Source: Tsukamurella sp. M9C | GTDB lineage: Bacteria > Actinomycetota > Actinomycetes > Mycobacteriales > Mycobacteriaceae | DNA: 64,000 nt | Assembly (NCBI RefSeq): GCF_020169415.1 | Contig: NZ_JAIULG010000003.1 | Coordinates: 1-64,000, forward strand | Direction of reading: 5' to 3' | Shown here: positions 18,905 to 27,300 of the stretch, one piece after another | How positions within the stretch are numbered: position 1 is the first letter of the stretch | Layout of the letters: each line of letters starts with the position of its first letter | Notes under the pieces: generated by a model | Told to the model about the DNA's origin: nothing | Seen by the model: only the letters and a program-made list of their open reading frames with translations | Databases searched by the model: none | Program-made: the position numbers and the translations under genes

Positions 18905-19843
18905 TCAGCCGAGATAGGCGCCGGAGTCGCCGAGGATCTTGGCGGCGGGATGCTCGGCACCGTCGGCGGTGCGCACCGTCTCGACGATCAGCGCGGGGTT
19001 GCCACCGCGCCAGGAGTCCTGCCCCGCCACCACGGCGATGCCGTCACCGTCGGGCACGCAGACGCGGCCCGGGGTGCCCCCGTACCGCTTGGTGGACACC
19101 GAGGCGCCGGTGATCGCGAGCCGCTCGCCGCGGAAGACGGTGTGGGCGTTCGGGTACGGATCGGACTGCGCGCGGATGAGCCGCTCGATCGCATCGGCGG
19201 GCCACGACCAGTCGATGGCGCTATCGGCGTCGGAGCGCTTGTGGAAGTAGGTCGCGGCGGCGGGATCCTGCGGGATCGGCTGCGCCGTCCCGGCTTCCAG
19301 CTCGCCGAGCGACCGGGCCACGAGCGGGCCGATCAGGTCGACGGTGCGATGGAACAGGTCGACGGTGCGGTCGTTCGGGCCGACGGCGACGGACTCCTGG
19401 GCGATGATGGGCCCGGTGTCGAGGCCCTCGTCCATGAGGTGGGCGGTGACGCCCACGTGGGTCTCGCCGTTGATGAACGCCCAGATCAGCGGCGAGAAGC
19501 CGGCGTACTTCGGGAGCAGCGAGTCGTGGATGTTGAGGGTGCCCAGGCGCGGCATCGAGTAGATCGACTTCGGCAGCCAGGTGCGCCAGTTGTTGGCGAC
19601 GATGATGTCGGGCTCGGCGGCCGAGACCGCCTCGAAGAGGGCCTCGTCGGGCTTCTTGGCGAGGTGCACGGGCACGCCGCGCGACGTGGCGAGCTCCTCG
19701 ACCGAGTCGTTCCACATCATCTCGTACGGGTTGTTCGAGACGGGGTGGGTCACGGCGAGCGCGACCTCGTGGCCGGCATCGAGGACGGCGGACAGTGTGC
19801 GGTGGCCCCAGGTCTGGAAGCCGAAGGTGACGACGCGCATCAT
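18905..19843 (-). CDS. Formyltransferase for hydroxyornithine (methionyl-tRNA formyltransferase-like)
   Basis: The 312-residue protein is a formyl-THF-dependent transferase. Its catalytic Asn-His-Asp set is visible in LNIHDSLLPKYAGFSPLIWA and MDEGLDTGPIIAQ, followed by a C-terminal OB-like domain. It is not the housekeeping Fmt, which is normally next to def and priA-type genes. Here it overlaps the N-monooxygenase gene by ATGA. By analogy with formyltransferases of coelichelin and rhodochelin pathways it should formylate N5-hydroxyornithine to give a hydroxamate. Start 19843 gives MMRVV; the second ATG at 19840 is equally possible. Confidence 0.85.
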   Translation of the reverse strand: MMRVVTFGFQTWGHRTLSAVLDAGHEVALAVTHPVSNNPYEMMWNDSVEELATSRGVPVHLAKKPDEALFEAVSAAEPDIIVANNWRTWLPKSIYSMPRLGTLNIHDSLLPKYAGFSPLIWAFINGETHVGVTAHLMDEGLDTGPIIAQESVAVGPNDRTVDLFHRTVDLIGPLVARSLGELEAGTAQPIPQDPAAATYFHKRSDADSAIDWSWPADAIERLIRAQSDPYPNAHTVFRGERLAITGASVSTKRYGGTPGRVCVPDGDGIAVVAGQDSWRGGNPALIVETVRTADGAEHPAAKILGDSGAYLG

Positions 19844-21132
19844 GCTCCCTTCGCGACGGTGGTCAGGCGGGTGTCGGCGGCGAGTCCGTCGAGGATCTCG
19901 CCAGCGCGGACGGCGACGTTCGACAGCAGCGTCGATCCGAGGCCGTGGGTGGATTCGGTGGCGCCCTGGACGTACAGGCCGTCGAGCGGCTCGCCGTCGA
20001 TGGTCAGCACGTAGTCGCGGCCGACCTGCATCCGCTCGGGCGCGACGTCCCAGCCGGCGAGGACGTCGGAGACGCCGATGGAGCGGAAGCCGGTGGCGCA
20101 CACGACGGCCGAGTAGTCCTCGCCGGTGGTCTCGCCGGCGATCCGGTCGCGCAGCGTGACCCGCACGCCGGTGTCGGACGCGACCGCCGAGGTCACGACC
20201 GTGGCGGGGCGCATCAGCAGCCGACGATGGCCGCTCACCTTCTCCTGGTACTCGACGGCGTAGAGCTCGTTGATCAGCTCGATGTCGACGCAGCCGTAGT
20301 TGGTGGTCGCGTGCCGGGCCATCAGCTCCTCGCGGACGTCCGCGGGCGCGTCGTAGAAGTCGTCGACGGCGTCGGGATCGAAGACCCGGTTGGCGTACGG
20401 GCTGTCGTCGGCGGGCTGGAAGCCGTAGGAGTTGTAGACGCTCTCCACCACGGCGTTCGGGTAGCTCCGGTGCAGGTACTGGGCGACCTCGGCCGCGCTC
20501 TGCCCGCCGCCCACGACGAGGAAGCGGTGCGGCGCTTCGACATCCAGGTCGGCCGCGGCGAGGTGCTCGAGCAGCCGGTGGTTGTGGAACAGGCGCGGGC
20601 CGGCGGCGGCCCACTCGGGCAGCCGCTCGCGCAGTCCGGTCGCCACCACGACGGACCGGGCGCGCAGGGCGCCGTCACCGTCGGGACCGGTGAACCGGAC
20701 GAGCCATCGCGCACCGTCGACGGCGCCGTCCACGCGCTCGACGGCGGTCACCGTCGTGCCGTAGTCGATGCGGGCGGCGACGCTCTCGGCCACCCAGGAG
20801 AGGTAGTCGGTGAACTCCACCCGGGTCGGGAAGAAGGTCTGGTGGTTGATGAAGTCGACGAGCCGGCCGCGGGCCTCGAGGTAGCTCAGGAAGGTGAACG
20901 GGCTGCGCGGGTTGCGCAGCGTCACCAGATCCTTGAGGAAGGCGATCTGCATCGTGGCGCCGTCGAGGAGCATGCCGGGGTGCCAGGCGAAGGCGGGTTT
21001 GCGTTCGAGGATCGTCATCGACAGCGGCGGCAGGCCCGTCCGGTTCCGCTCATCGAGGGCCGCGGCGAGCCCCAGATTCGACGGTCCGGCCCCGATCCCG
21101 ACCACATCGGCGATCGCGTGCTGCTGTCCCAT
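19840..21132 (-). CDS. L-ornithine N5-monooxygenase (or lysine N6-hydroxylase)
   Basis: A 430-residue FAD/NADPH-dependent N-hydroxylase of the IucD/SidA/PvdA/MbtG family. FAD-binding GIGAGPSNLGLAAAL lies near the N-terminus, LKDLVTLRNPRSPFTFLSYL is a family hallmark, NADPH-binding VVGGGQSAAEVAQYL is central, and CATGF and TESTHGLGSTLLSNVAVRAGEIL are towards the end. It makes the hydroxylamine needed for the siderophore hydroxamate. Ornithine is preferred over lysine because of the formyltransferase and the second adenylation domain's code. It is the first gene of the operon that runs to 11334, and an IdeR-like box lies 25 bases before its ATG. The open frame upstream of 21132 lacks family similarity. 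Confidence 0.9.
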   Translation of the reverse strand: MGQQHAIADVVGIGAGPSNLGLAAALDERNRTGLPPLSMTILERKPAFAWHPGMLLDGATMQIAFLKDLVTLRNPRSPFTFLSYLEARGRLVDFINHQTFFPTRVEFTDYLSWVAESVAARIDYGTTVTAVERVDGAVDGARWLVRFTGPDGDGALRARSVVVATGLRERLPEWAAAGPRLFHNHRLLEHLAAADLDVEAPHRFLVVGGGQSAAEVAQYLHRSYPNAVVESVYNSYGFQPADDSPYANRVFDPDAVDDFYDAPADVREELMARHATTNYGCVDIELINELYAVEYQEKVSGHRRLLMRPATVVTSAVASDTGVRVTLRDRIAGETTGEDYSAVVCATGFRSIGVSDVLAGWDVAPERMQVGRDYVLTIDGEPLDGLYVQGATESTHGLGSTLLSNVAVRAGEILDGLAADTRLTTVAKGA

Positions 21133-21156
21133 GTATCTCCCTCGTCGACTATCTAG

Positions 21157-21175
21157 ATAGGATAGGCATACCTGA
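21157..21175. promoter_or_regulatory. IdeR/DtxR-like iron box between the monooxygenase and the binding-protein genes
   Basis: ATAGGATAGGCATACCTGA matches the IdeR consensus TTAGGTTAGGCTAACCTAA at 14 of 19 positions, including the TAGGC and ACCT cores. It lies 25 bases before the leftward operon and 74 bases before the rightward lipoprotein, so one site could repress both with iron. A separate 10-bp palindrome TATCTAGATA adjoins at 21150-21159. Confidence 0.7.
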
Positions 21176-21248
21176 AAGTAGAGACCATTCGCCAGTCGTG
21201 CGAACGTCTGTGTCCATCGACACAGGCGCCCTTCGAAGAGGAGAAACC

Positions 21249-22280
21249 GTGTTCGGGTCATCCCGCATCACTCGCACCGCCCTTGCCCTTGCCGCCGCTA
21301 CCGCCCTGGTCACGGGCGCCGCGGCGTGCGGATCCGGCTCGTCGACCGACGAGCACGCACAGCACGACGCGGGCTTCCCCGTGTCGATCACCTCCGCGCT
21401 GGGCACCACCGAGATCAAGGCCCGCCCGGAGCGCGTGGTCACGCTCGGGTGGGGCAGCACGGAGGCCGCGATCGCGCTCGGCGTGACGCCCGTGGGCATG
21501 CGCGACATGTCCTCGGAGCTCGGCAAGGACGCCGGCGGGATCATGCCGTGGGTGCAGGAGAAGCTCGGCGACGCGAAGCCGGTCCTGCTGCCGGAGTCGA
21601 GCAAGTCGCTCCCTCTGGAGCAGATCGCGGCCCTCAAGCCCGACGTGATCCTGTCGGTCCAGGCGGGCCTGACCGCGGACCAGTACGCGCAGCTGAGCAA
21701 GATCGCGCCGACGGTCGCGCAGCCCGGCCGCAACTGGCAGACCTCGTGGCAGGACCAGACGACCCTGGTCGGCAAGGCGCTGGGCCGCGAGGCCGAGGCG
21801 AAGACGCTGATCGCGGACACCGACAAGCGCATCGCCGAGGTCAAGGCCGCGCACCCGGAGTTCGCCGGCAAGACCGTGGCGGCCGCCAGCGGCACCACCC
21901 CCGAGAGCCTCAACTTCTACTTCGACACCGACCCGCGGGTGATGCTGCTGCAGAGCTTCGGCTTCACCGTGCTGCCCGAGCTGACCGCCCTGCGCGAGGC
22001 CACGCCCCCCGGCAAGTTCGCCGCGCCGGTGAGCTGGGAGAACGTTCCGAAGTACAACGCCGACGTGCTGACCTCGTGGTACCTCGACCCCGCCAAGCGC
22101 GAGGCCACCGAGGCCAACCCGTCGTTCGCGAGCCTGAAGGCCGTGCAGCGCAAGTCCTATGTCGCCCTGACGGATCCGCCGCTCGTGTACGCCGTCAGCT
22201 CGCCCAACGTGCTCGACCTGCCGTGGCTCCTCGACCGCTACGTCCCCGCCCTGTCGGCCGCGGCGAAGAACGCGGGCTGA
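21249..22280 (+). CDS. Ferri-siderophore ABC transporter substrate-binding lipoprotein
   Basis: The 343-residue protein has a signal sequence ending at a cysteine (VTGAAACGSGSS) for lipid anchoring, then a class III periplasmic-binding fold: VSITSALGTTEIKARPERVVTLGWGSTEAAIALG, LEQIAALKPDVILSV, and a C-terminal lobe. It should capture the ferric siderophore at the outer face of the membrane. Start GTG 21249 follows AGGAG at good spacing; the upstream ATG at 21198 would put 17 residues before the signal and is rejected. It is divergent from the biosynthetic operon across an IdeR-like box. No permease or ATPase gene of the FepDGC type is present in the window. Confidence 0.88.
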   Translation: MFGSSRITRTALALAAATALVTGAAACGSGSSTDEHAQHDAGFPVSITSALGTTEIKARPERVVTLGWGSTEAAIALGVTPVGMRDMSSELGKDAGGIMPWVQEKLGDAKPVLLPESSKSLPLEQIAALKPDVILSVQAGLTADQYAQLSKIAPTVAQPGRNWQTSWQDQTTLVGKALGREAEAKTLIADTDKRIAEVKAAHPEFAGKTVAAASGTTPESLNFYFDTDPRVMLLQSFGFTVLPELTALREATPPGKFAAPVSWENVPKYNADVLTSWYLDPAKREATEANPSFASLKAVQRKSYVALTDPPLVYAVSSPNVLDLPWLLDRYVPALSAAAKNAG

Positions 22281-22288
22281 TCCCGCGC

Positions 22289-22320
22289 GGCGCCGCCGGG
22301 CGGCTCCGTCCGGCGGCGCC
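22289..22320. terminator. Bidirectional stem-loop between binding protein and reductase genes
   Basis: Bases 22289-22299 pair perfectly with 22310-22320 (11 bp, all GC) around a 10-base loop. It fills the 46-base gap between two convergent stop codons and should end transcription from both sides. Confidence 0.65.
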
Positions 22321-22326
22321 ACCGCG

Positions 22327-23223
22327 TCACAGCCCCGCGGCCTCGAGGGCCTGCTCGTAGAGGTCCGTCGCCTCGTCGCGGGACTTGCCCGCGGCGAGGG
22401 CGTCGGCGAAGACGGCGCGCAGCTTCTCCTCCCCCGCGGCCTCGAAGCGCTTGGTCCACGCCTCGGCGTCGTGCCGCCAGTACCCGACGACGTCGGCGCG
22501 GTCGCGCGCCCACCCGAGGCCGCGCACGTGCTTCTTCGCAGCACGGGTGTCGGCCGCCTCCCCGGCCAGCCAGAGGTAGCCGTCGGCCGGCAAGTCGACG
22601 GTGCGGAGCACCTCGGGCAGGCGGCTGGGCGCGGCGCCGTTGCCGCTGCCGATCACCTCGATCACCTCGGTACCGGGACGCTCCGGGAGGTAGGCGATCT
22701 CGCTGCGGTCGAGGACCTCGGCGATGACGGTGACGTCGACGCCGGCGGGAGTCTCCTCCAGGATCCGGGCGAGCGCGGGCAGCGCCGCGAGGTCGCCCGC
22801 GAGCACGTGCCGCGTGGCCTCGGAGGCGGGGTCGTACCAAGAGCGGGGGCCGGCGGCCAGGAGCCGCCAGCCCGGGCGAGCGGCGCGGAACCAGTCGATG
22901 GCGGGACCGTGGCCGTGCTCGGCCACGTCGACGAGCATGCGGCGGGTCGCCGGATCGTAGGCGCGCACCGAGTAGTTGCGGTGACCCAGGCTGCGCTCGG
23001 GATCGGCGATCTCCCAGCCCCCGAGCGCGCCGGGGTCGTCGGAGGGGCGGGCCGTCAGCTCGGTACCGTCCGGCGAGAAGTAGAAGGCGATGGACTCGTC
23101 ACCGGGCGCGATGGGGACGTAGCCCCCGGCGGTGCCGTCGCCCACCTCGAACTCGAGGCGCAGCAGGTTCTCCGCGACCTGCGCGGTCGCGGTGAGGGTC
23201 AGGACGAAATCGTTCCACTTCAT
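22327..23223 (-). CDS. Siderophore-interacting protein (FAD ferric-siderophore reductase, ViuB-like)
   Basis: A 298-residue NAD(P)H:flavin oxidoreductase of the SIP family. The FAD-binding RNYSVRAYDP with the preceding SLGH, the GHGPAIDWFRAARPG element, the NAD domain LAGDLAALPALARIL, WLAGEAADTRAAKKHVR and the C-terminal GYWRHD are all diagnostic. It should reduce ferric siderophore in the cytoplasm to release iron. A separate SIP is notable because in mycobacterial IrtA this domain is fused to the exporter-fold importer. Here the ABC pair at 11.3-14.8 kb and the SIP are separate genes in one locus. It follows the acetyltransferase gene by 3 bases. Confidence 0.9.
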   Translation of the reverse strand: MKWNDFVLTLTATAQVAENLLRLEFEVGDGTAGGYVPIAPGDESIAFYFSPDGTELTARPSDDPGALGGWEIADPERSLGHRNYSVRAYDPATRRMLVDVAEHGHGPAIDWFRAARPGWRLLAAGPRSWYDPASEATRHVLAGDLAALPALARILEETPAGVDVTVIAEVLDRSEIAYLPERPGTEVIEVIGSGNGAAPSRLPEVLRTVDLPADGYLWLAGEAADTRAAKKHVRGLGWARDRADVVGYWRHDAEAWTKRFEAAGEEKLRAVFADALAAGKSRDEATDLYEQALEAAGL

Positions 23224-23226
23224 GGT

Positions 23227-23847
23227 TCACTCCGGTCGGTCGGGCCGCGGCGCGAAACGCGCTCGCTCCGCGGCGAACAGGACGGCGGTCTTGTGCGGGA
23301 GCTCGATGACGCCGAGCCTGGTCATGCCCAGCGCGGCGCTCACGCCGACGGCGGCGGTGTTGCGCGCGTCGGGTTCGGTGAGCATCCGGCGACAGCGCGG
23401 CTCGGCGCGGAAACCCGCGTCGATGAGGGCCGCGCCGATGCGGGCGCCCCAGCCGTGGCCGCGGTGGGCGGGCGAGCCGATGGCGAGGTGCACGCCCACG
23501 TCGTACGGGTCGGACTCGTAGCACCGCGCGACCACGTCGGCATGGGCGCGATACAGCTCCACGTAGGCGATGTCGACGCCGCCGTGCGCGACGATCGCGG
23601 GAGCCGTGTGGCCACCGTCGAGCTGCCCGATCAGGTGGGTGCGCCAGCGCTCGCGGGGCCACGCCTGTCCCCACGCCGCCGCCACGGCCGGGGTGTTCAT
23701 CCAGCCGTGCACGAGGTCGACGTCGGCGGAATCGGGGTCGACGACCCGCAGGTCGAAGCCCGGCAGGTGCAGCGCGGCGAGAAAATCGCCGATGGGCGGA
23801 TGCTCGCGGCCCTCGAGCCGGCGGCCGACCGCGGCGTGGTCCAGCAT
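23227..23847 (-). CDS. IucB/MbtK-like siderophore acetyltransferase (GNAT)
   Basis: The 206-residue GNAT protein has the Acetyltransf_8/AlcB pattern: VHGWMNTPAVAAAWGQAWPRERW, IAYVELYRA, then the acetyl-CoA region HRGHGWGARIGAALIDAGF and PDARNTAAVGVSAALGM. Members acylate hydroxylated lysine or ornithine side chains during hydroxamate assembly. Its presence beside a formyltransferase is puzzling, since one hydroxamate needs only one acyl donor. It may acylate a second hydroxyornithine or act on a different substrate. It is coupled to the SIP gene and divergent from the carrier-protein operon across an IdeR-like box, so iron control is expected. Start ATG 23847 gives the family length. Confidence 0.82.
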   Translation of the reverse strand: MLDHAAVGRRLEGREHPPIGDFLAALHLPGFDLRVVDPDSADVDLVHGWMNTPAVAAAWGQAWPRERWRTHLIGQLDGGHTAPAIVAHGGVDIAYVELYRAHADVVARCYESDPYDVGVHLAIGSPAHRGHGWGARIGAALIDAGFRAEPRCRRMLTEPDARNTAAVGVSAALGMTRLGVIELPHKTAVLFAAERARFAPRPDRPE

Positions 23848-23864
23848 GCACAACCCCCAGTAGC

Positions 23865-23883
23865 GAAGTGTAGGCTTACCTAC
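23865..23883. promoter_or_regulatory. IdeR/DtxR-like iron box before the NRPS operon
   Basis: GAAGTGTAGGCTTACCTAC keeps the TAGGCT-TACCTA core of the IdeR consensus (13 of 19 positions). It sits between the divergent acetyltransferase (18 bases away) and aryl-carrier (42 bases away) start codons, where it could control both. Confidence 0.62.
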
Positions 23884-23924
23884 CTGATCGCACCGCAGAT
23901 TACCCCAAGGAGACGGTTTCCGAT

Positions 23925-24161
23925 ATGTCCACCTCCCCGCTGACCGCAGACCGCGTGCGCGCCGACGTCGCCGAGTTGCTGCAGGTCCCCGCGCAGTCGA
24001 TCGCGGACGACGACAACCTCTTCGACCTGGGCCTGGACTCGGTCCGCGTGATGACGCTGATCCAGCGCTGGCGCGACGCCGGCGCCGCCGAGCTCGAGTT
24101 CCCCGACCTCGCCGAGCAGCCCGAGCTCGCCCATTGGCAGCGGCTCGTGGTCGGCGAATGA
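23925..24161 (+). CDS. Free-standing aryl carrier protein
   Basis: A 78-residue phosphopantetheine carrier with the motif [20 protein letters not shown]; Ser39 is the attachment site. The LDSVR context (rather than GGDS) and the position beside DHB genes identify it as an aryl carrier protein, the part missing from the short EntB at 15906. EntE should load 2,3-dihydroxybenzoate onto it for delivery to the first condensation domain of the NRPS. It starts at ATG 23925 after an AAGGAG site and overlaps the MbtH-like gene by ATGA. Confidence 0.9.
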   Translation: MSTSPLTADRVRADVAELLQVPAQSIADDDNLFDLGLDSVRVMTLIQRWRDAGAAELEFPDLAEQPELAHWQRLVVGE

Positions 24162-24358
24162 ACCCGTTCGACGAGCCCGACGCGGGCTTCCTCGTCCTCC
24201 GCAACCACCTCGAGCAGCGCTCGCTGTGGCCCCGTTTCGCCGAGATCCCGGCGGGCTGGACCGTCGAGTTCGGCCCGTCCTCGCGCGAGGACTGCCGCAC
24301 GCACATCGAGGCCGCGTGGACGGACCTCCGCCCACAGCGCGCCGACCTCCCCCGCTAG
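24158..24358 (+). CDS. MbtH-like protein
   Basis: The 66-residue protein shows the MbtH-like pattern: [45 protein letters not shown] followed by the [10 protein letters not shown] ending, with the conserved Trp residues. MbtH-like proteins bind NRPS adenylation domains and are often needed for their solubility or activity. Placement directly before the NRPS and overlap with the carrier gene support that role for one or both adenylation domains. It is smaller than neighbouring genes but its composition is typical and intact. Confidence 0.93.
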   Translation: MNPFDEPDAGFLVLRNHLEQRSLWPRFAEIPAGWTVEFGPSSREDCRTHIEAAWTDLRPQRADLPR

Positions 24359-24384
24359 CCACCCACCGCCCAGGAGCCCCCGAC

Positions 24385-27300
24385 GTGACCCTCGCAGAGG
24401 CCGCCCCTTCCCCGGCATCGGCCGGCACCGACGCACCGATCCTGCTGCCGCTCACCGCGGCCCAGCACGGGATCTGGAACGCGCAACGGCTGGAACCGGA
24501 CTCGCCGTACTACGTGGTGGGCGACGTGCTGGAGATCGTCGGCGGCCGCGCGGTCGACCTCGGCGCCCTGCGCACCGCGATCACGCGCACCGTCGCGGAG
24601 GCCGGCAGCCTCCGCCTGCGGGTGGTCGAGACCGAGGACGGTCCGCGGCAGTGGATCGACGACGGTACCGTTTCCGAGCCGATCGTGGTGGACCTGCGCG
24701 GCGAGCCCGACCCGCGGGCCGAGGCCGAGGCCGCCGTGGCCGCAGAGCGCGCGCGACTGGCGGCGCATTGCACGGCGATGACCGACCGTGACCTCTTCGC
24801 CTTCCGCATCCTGCGCCTGTCGGACACCGAGGTCTGGTACACCCAGCTCGGGCACCACCTCGTCTTCGACGGCTACTCCGCCGCGATGCTCTCCCGCCGC
24901 GTCGCCGCGCACTACACGGCGCTCATCGGCGGGGCGGAGCCGCCGAAGTCCCCGTTCGGCTCCTTCGTCGAGTTCGTCGCGGCCGATCAGGAGTACCGCG
25001 CGAGCGAGCGGCACGAGGCCGATCGCGCCTACTGGCGCGACGAGCTCACCCCGCTGCCCGAACCGCCGGAGCGCCCCGGCTTCGACGGCCCGGCGAGCGA
25101 GGTACTCACCGCCCGCACGGAGCTGTCCCCCGAGATCTTCGACGCCCTGCGCCGGGTCGCCGACGAATCCGGCACCACCTGGGGCGAGGCCCTCATCGCC
25201 TGCTACGCCGCCTTCCTGCACCGCTCGCTCGGCGAGTCCGACGTGGTCTTCGCGATGCCGCTCATGTGCCGCAGCGGCGGGGTCGCCCTGCGCACCCCCG
25301 CGATGGCGGTGAACGTGCTGCCCCTGCGCCTGCCGGTGCGCGCCGACGACCGGCTGGCCGACCTCAGCGCCCGCGTCGCGGAGACCATGCGGCGCATGCG
25401 CGCCCACCAGCGCTACCGCGGCGAGGACCTCCCCCGCGACCTGGGCTCCCCCACCGTCGGGGCGCTGCTGCACGGCCGGGGCATCAACCTCAAGGCCTTC
25501 GACCTCACCCTCGACTTCGCCGGCTCGGCCGGCACGATGCGCAACGTGGCGGGCGGCCCCCCGGAGGACTACGGGCTGAGTGTCATCCCCACCGGCAACG
25601 GTGGGCTCCTGGTGGGCTTCGAGGTCGACGCTCGTTCCGCGACGCACGAGCAGGTACAGGGCCGGCTCGACGCCGTCGTCACGCTCATCACCGAGCTCGC
25701 CTCCCCCGCCGCGCCCGCGCTCGGCGAAGTGGAGCTGCTCCCCGCCGGCCTGCGCGAGACGCTGATCGAGCGGTCCCGCACACCGGAATCCGCGCACCCC
25801 GCGCAGGACGTCCCGGCCGCGCTGGAGGCGCAGGCCCGCCGCGACCCCGCTGCCCTCGCCCTCGTCCACGGCGACGACCGGCTCACCTTCGGCGAGCTCG
25901 CCGATCGGGTGCACCGCACGTCCCGGCTGCTCCGCGCAGAGGGCGCGGGCGCCGACGACGTGGTCGCCCTGGCGTTGCCGCGCGGCGTCGACCTGGTGGT
26001 GGCGATCCTCGCGGTCCTCGACGCGGGCGGCGCCTACCAGTACCTCGACCCGGCGCACCCCGCCGCCCGGCACGCCGAGCTGGTCGCGGACTCGCGGCCC
26101 GTACTCCTGGTCGGCGTCACTGGTTCCGCTGCGCCCGAGGGGATCCCGCAGCTTCGGCTCGACGATCCGGCGATCGGCGCGCGGCTCGACGAGCTGTCCG
26201 GCGCCCCGCTCAGCGAGTCGGAGCTCGCCGCGCCGCGGGACCCGGACCACCTCGCCTACGTCATCCACACCTCCGGCTCCACCGGCCGCCCGAAGGGCGT
26301 CGCGGCTCGCACCGGCGGGCTCACGAGCCTGCTGCGACACCACCGCGCGACGCTGGCCGATCTGGCGACGGCCCGCGACGCCGAGCGCCGCCTGCGCTGC
26401 GCGCACACCTATTCGTTCTCCTTCGACGCCTCCCTCGACCAGTTGCTGTGGCTGCTCAGCGGCCACGCGCTGCACCTGTACTCGACCGAGACCGCCCGCG
26501 ACGCCGACGCCCTGCTGGCCGCGTACCGCGCCGACCGCATCGACGTCGTGGACACCACCCCGTCGATGGCGGCGCCGCTCATCGACGGCGGGCTGCTCGA
26601 CGGCGAACACCGCCCGTCCCTGCTGATCCTGGGCGGCGAGGCGACCGGGCCCGCGCTGTGGCGCCGGATCGCGGCCGCCGGCGTGCCCGCGGTGAACGTC
26701 TACGGGCCCACCGAGGCCGCCGTGGACGCCACCACCGCGGTCGTGGCCGGGGAGACCCCCGTCATCGGGCGCGCCGTGCCCGGCACCGCCGCCTACGCGC
26801 TCGACGGTGCGCTGCAACCGGTCCGGGACAGAGAGATCGGCGAGCTGTACCTCGCCGGACCGCACCTGGCGCGCGGCTACCTGAACCTGCCCGCGGCGAC
26901 CGCCGAGCGGTTCGTGGCGGACCCCTTCGGCGAACCGGGCTCCCGCATGTACCGCACCGGCGACCGCGTGCGGTGGGCCGGGGACGGTGGCTACGAGTAC
27001 CTGGGACGCGGCGACGGCCAGGTGAAGATCCGCGGCTATCGGATCGAACTGGCCGAGGTCGAGACCGCTCTGGCCGCCGTGTCCGGAGTGACGAGCGCCG
27101 CCGCCGTGGTCCGCACCGACGCCGGCCGAGACCGCCTCGTCGGCTACGTGACCGGCTCGGTGACCGCCGACGGCGTCCGCGCCGCGCTCGGCGAGTCCGT
27201 GCCCGATCACATGGTGCCCTCCGCCGTGGTCGTGCTGGACGAGCTGCCGGTGACGATCAACGGCAAGCTCGACCGCGCCGCCCTGCCCGCGCCCGCCGTG

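Noticed and set aside
21150-21159. Palindrome TATCTAGATA beside the first iron box
   Set aside because: It is only 10 bp and AT-rich promoter sequence; no regulator is known to me for it, so it is noted but not called as an operator.
21198-21248. ATG 21198 start for the first binding lipoprotein
   Set aside because: It would place 17 residues before the signal peptide, whereas GTG 21249 is preceded by AGGAG and begins the signal directly.
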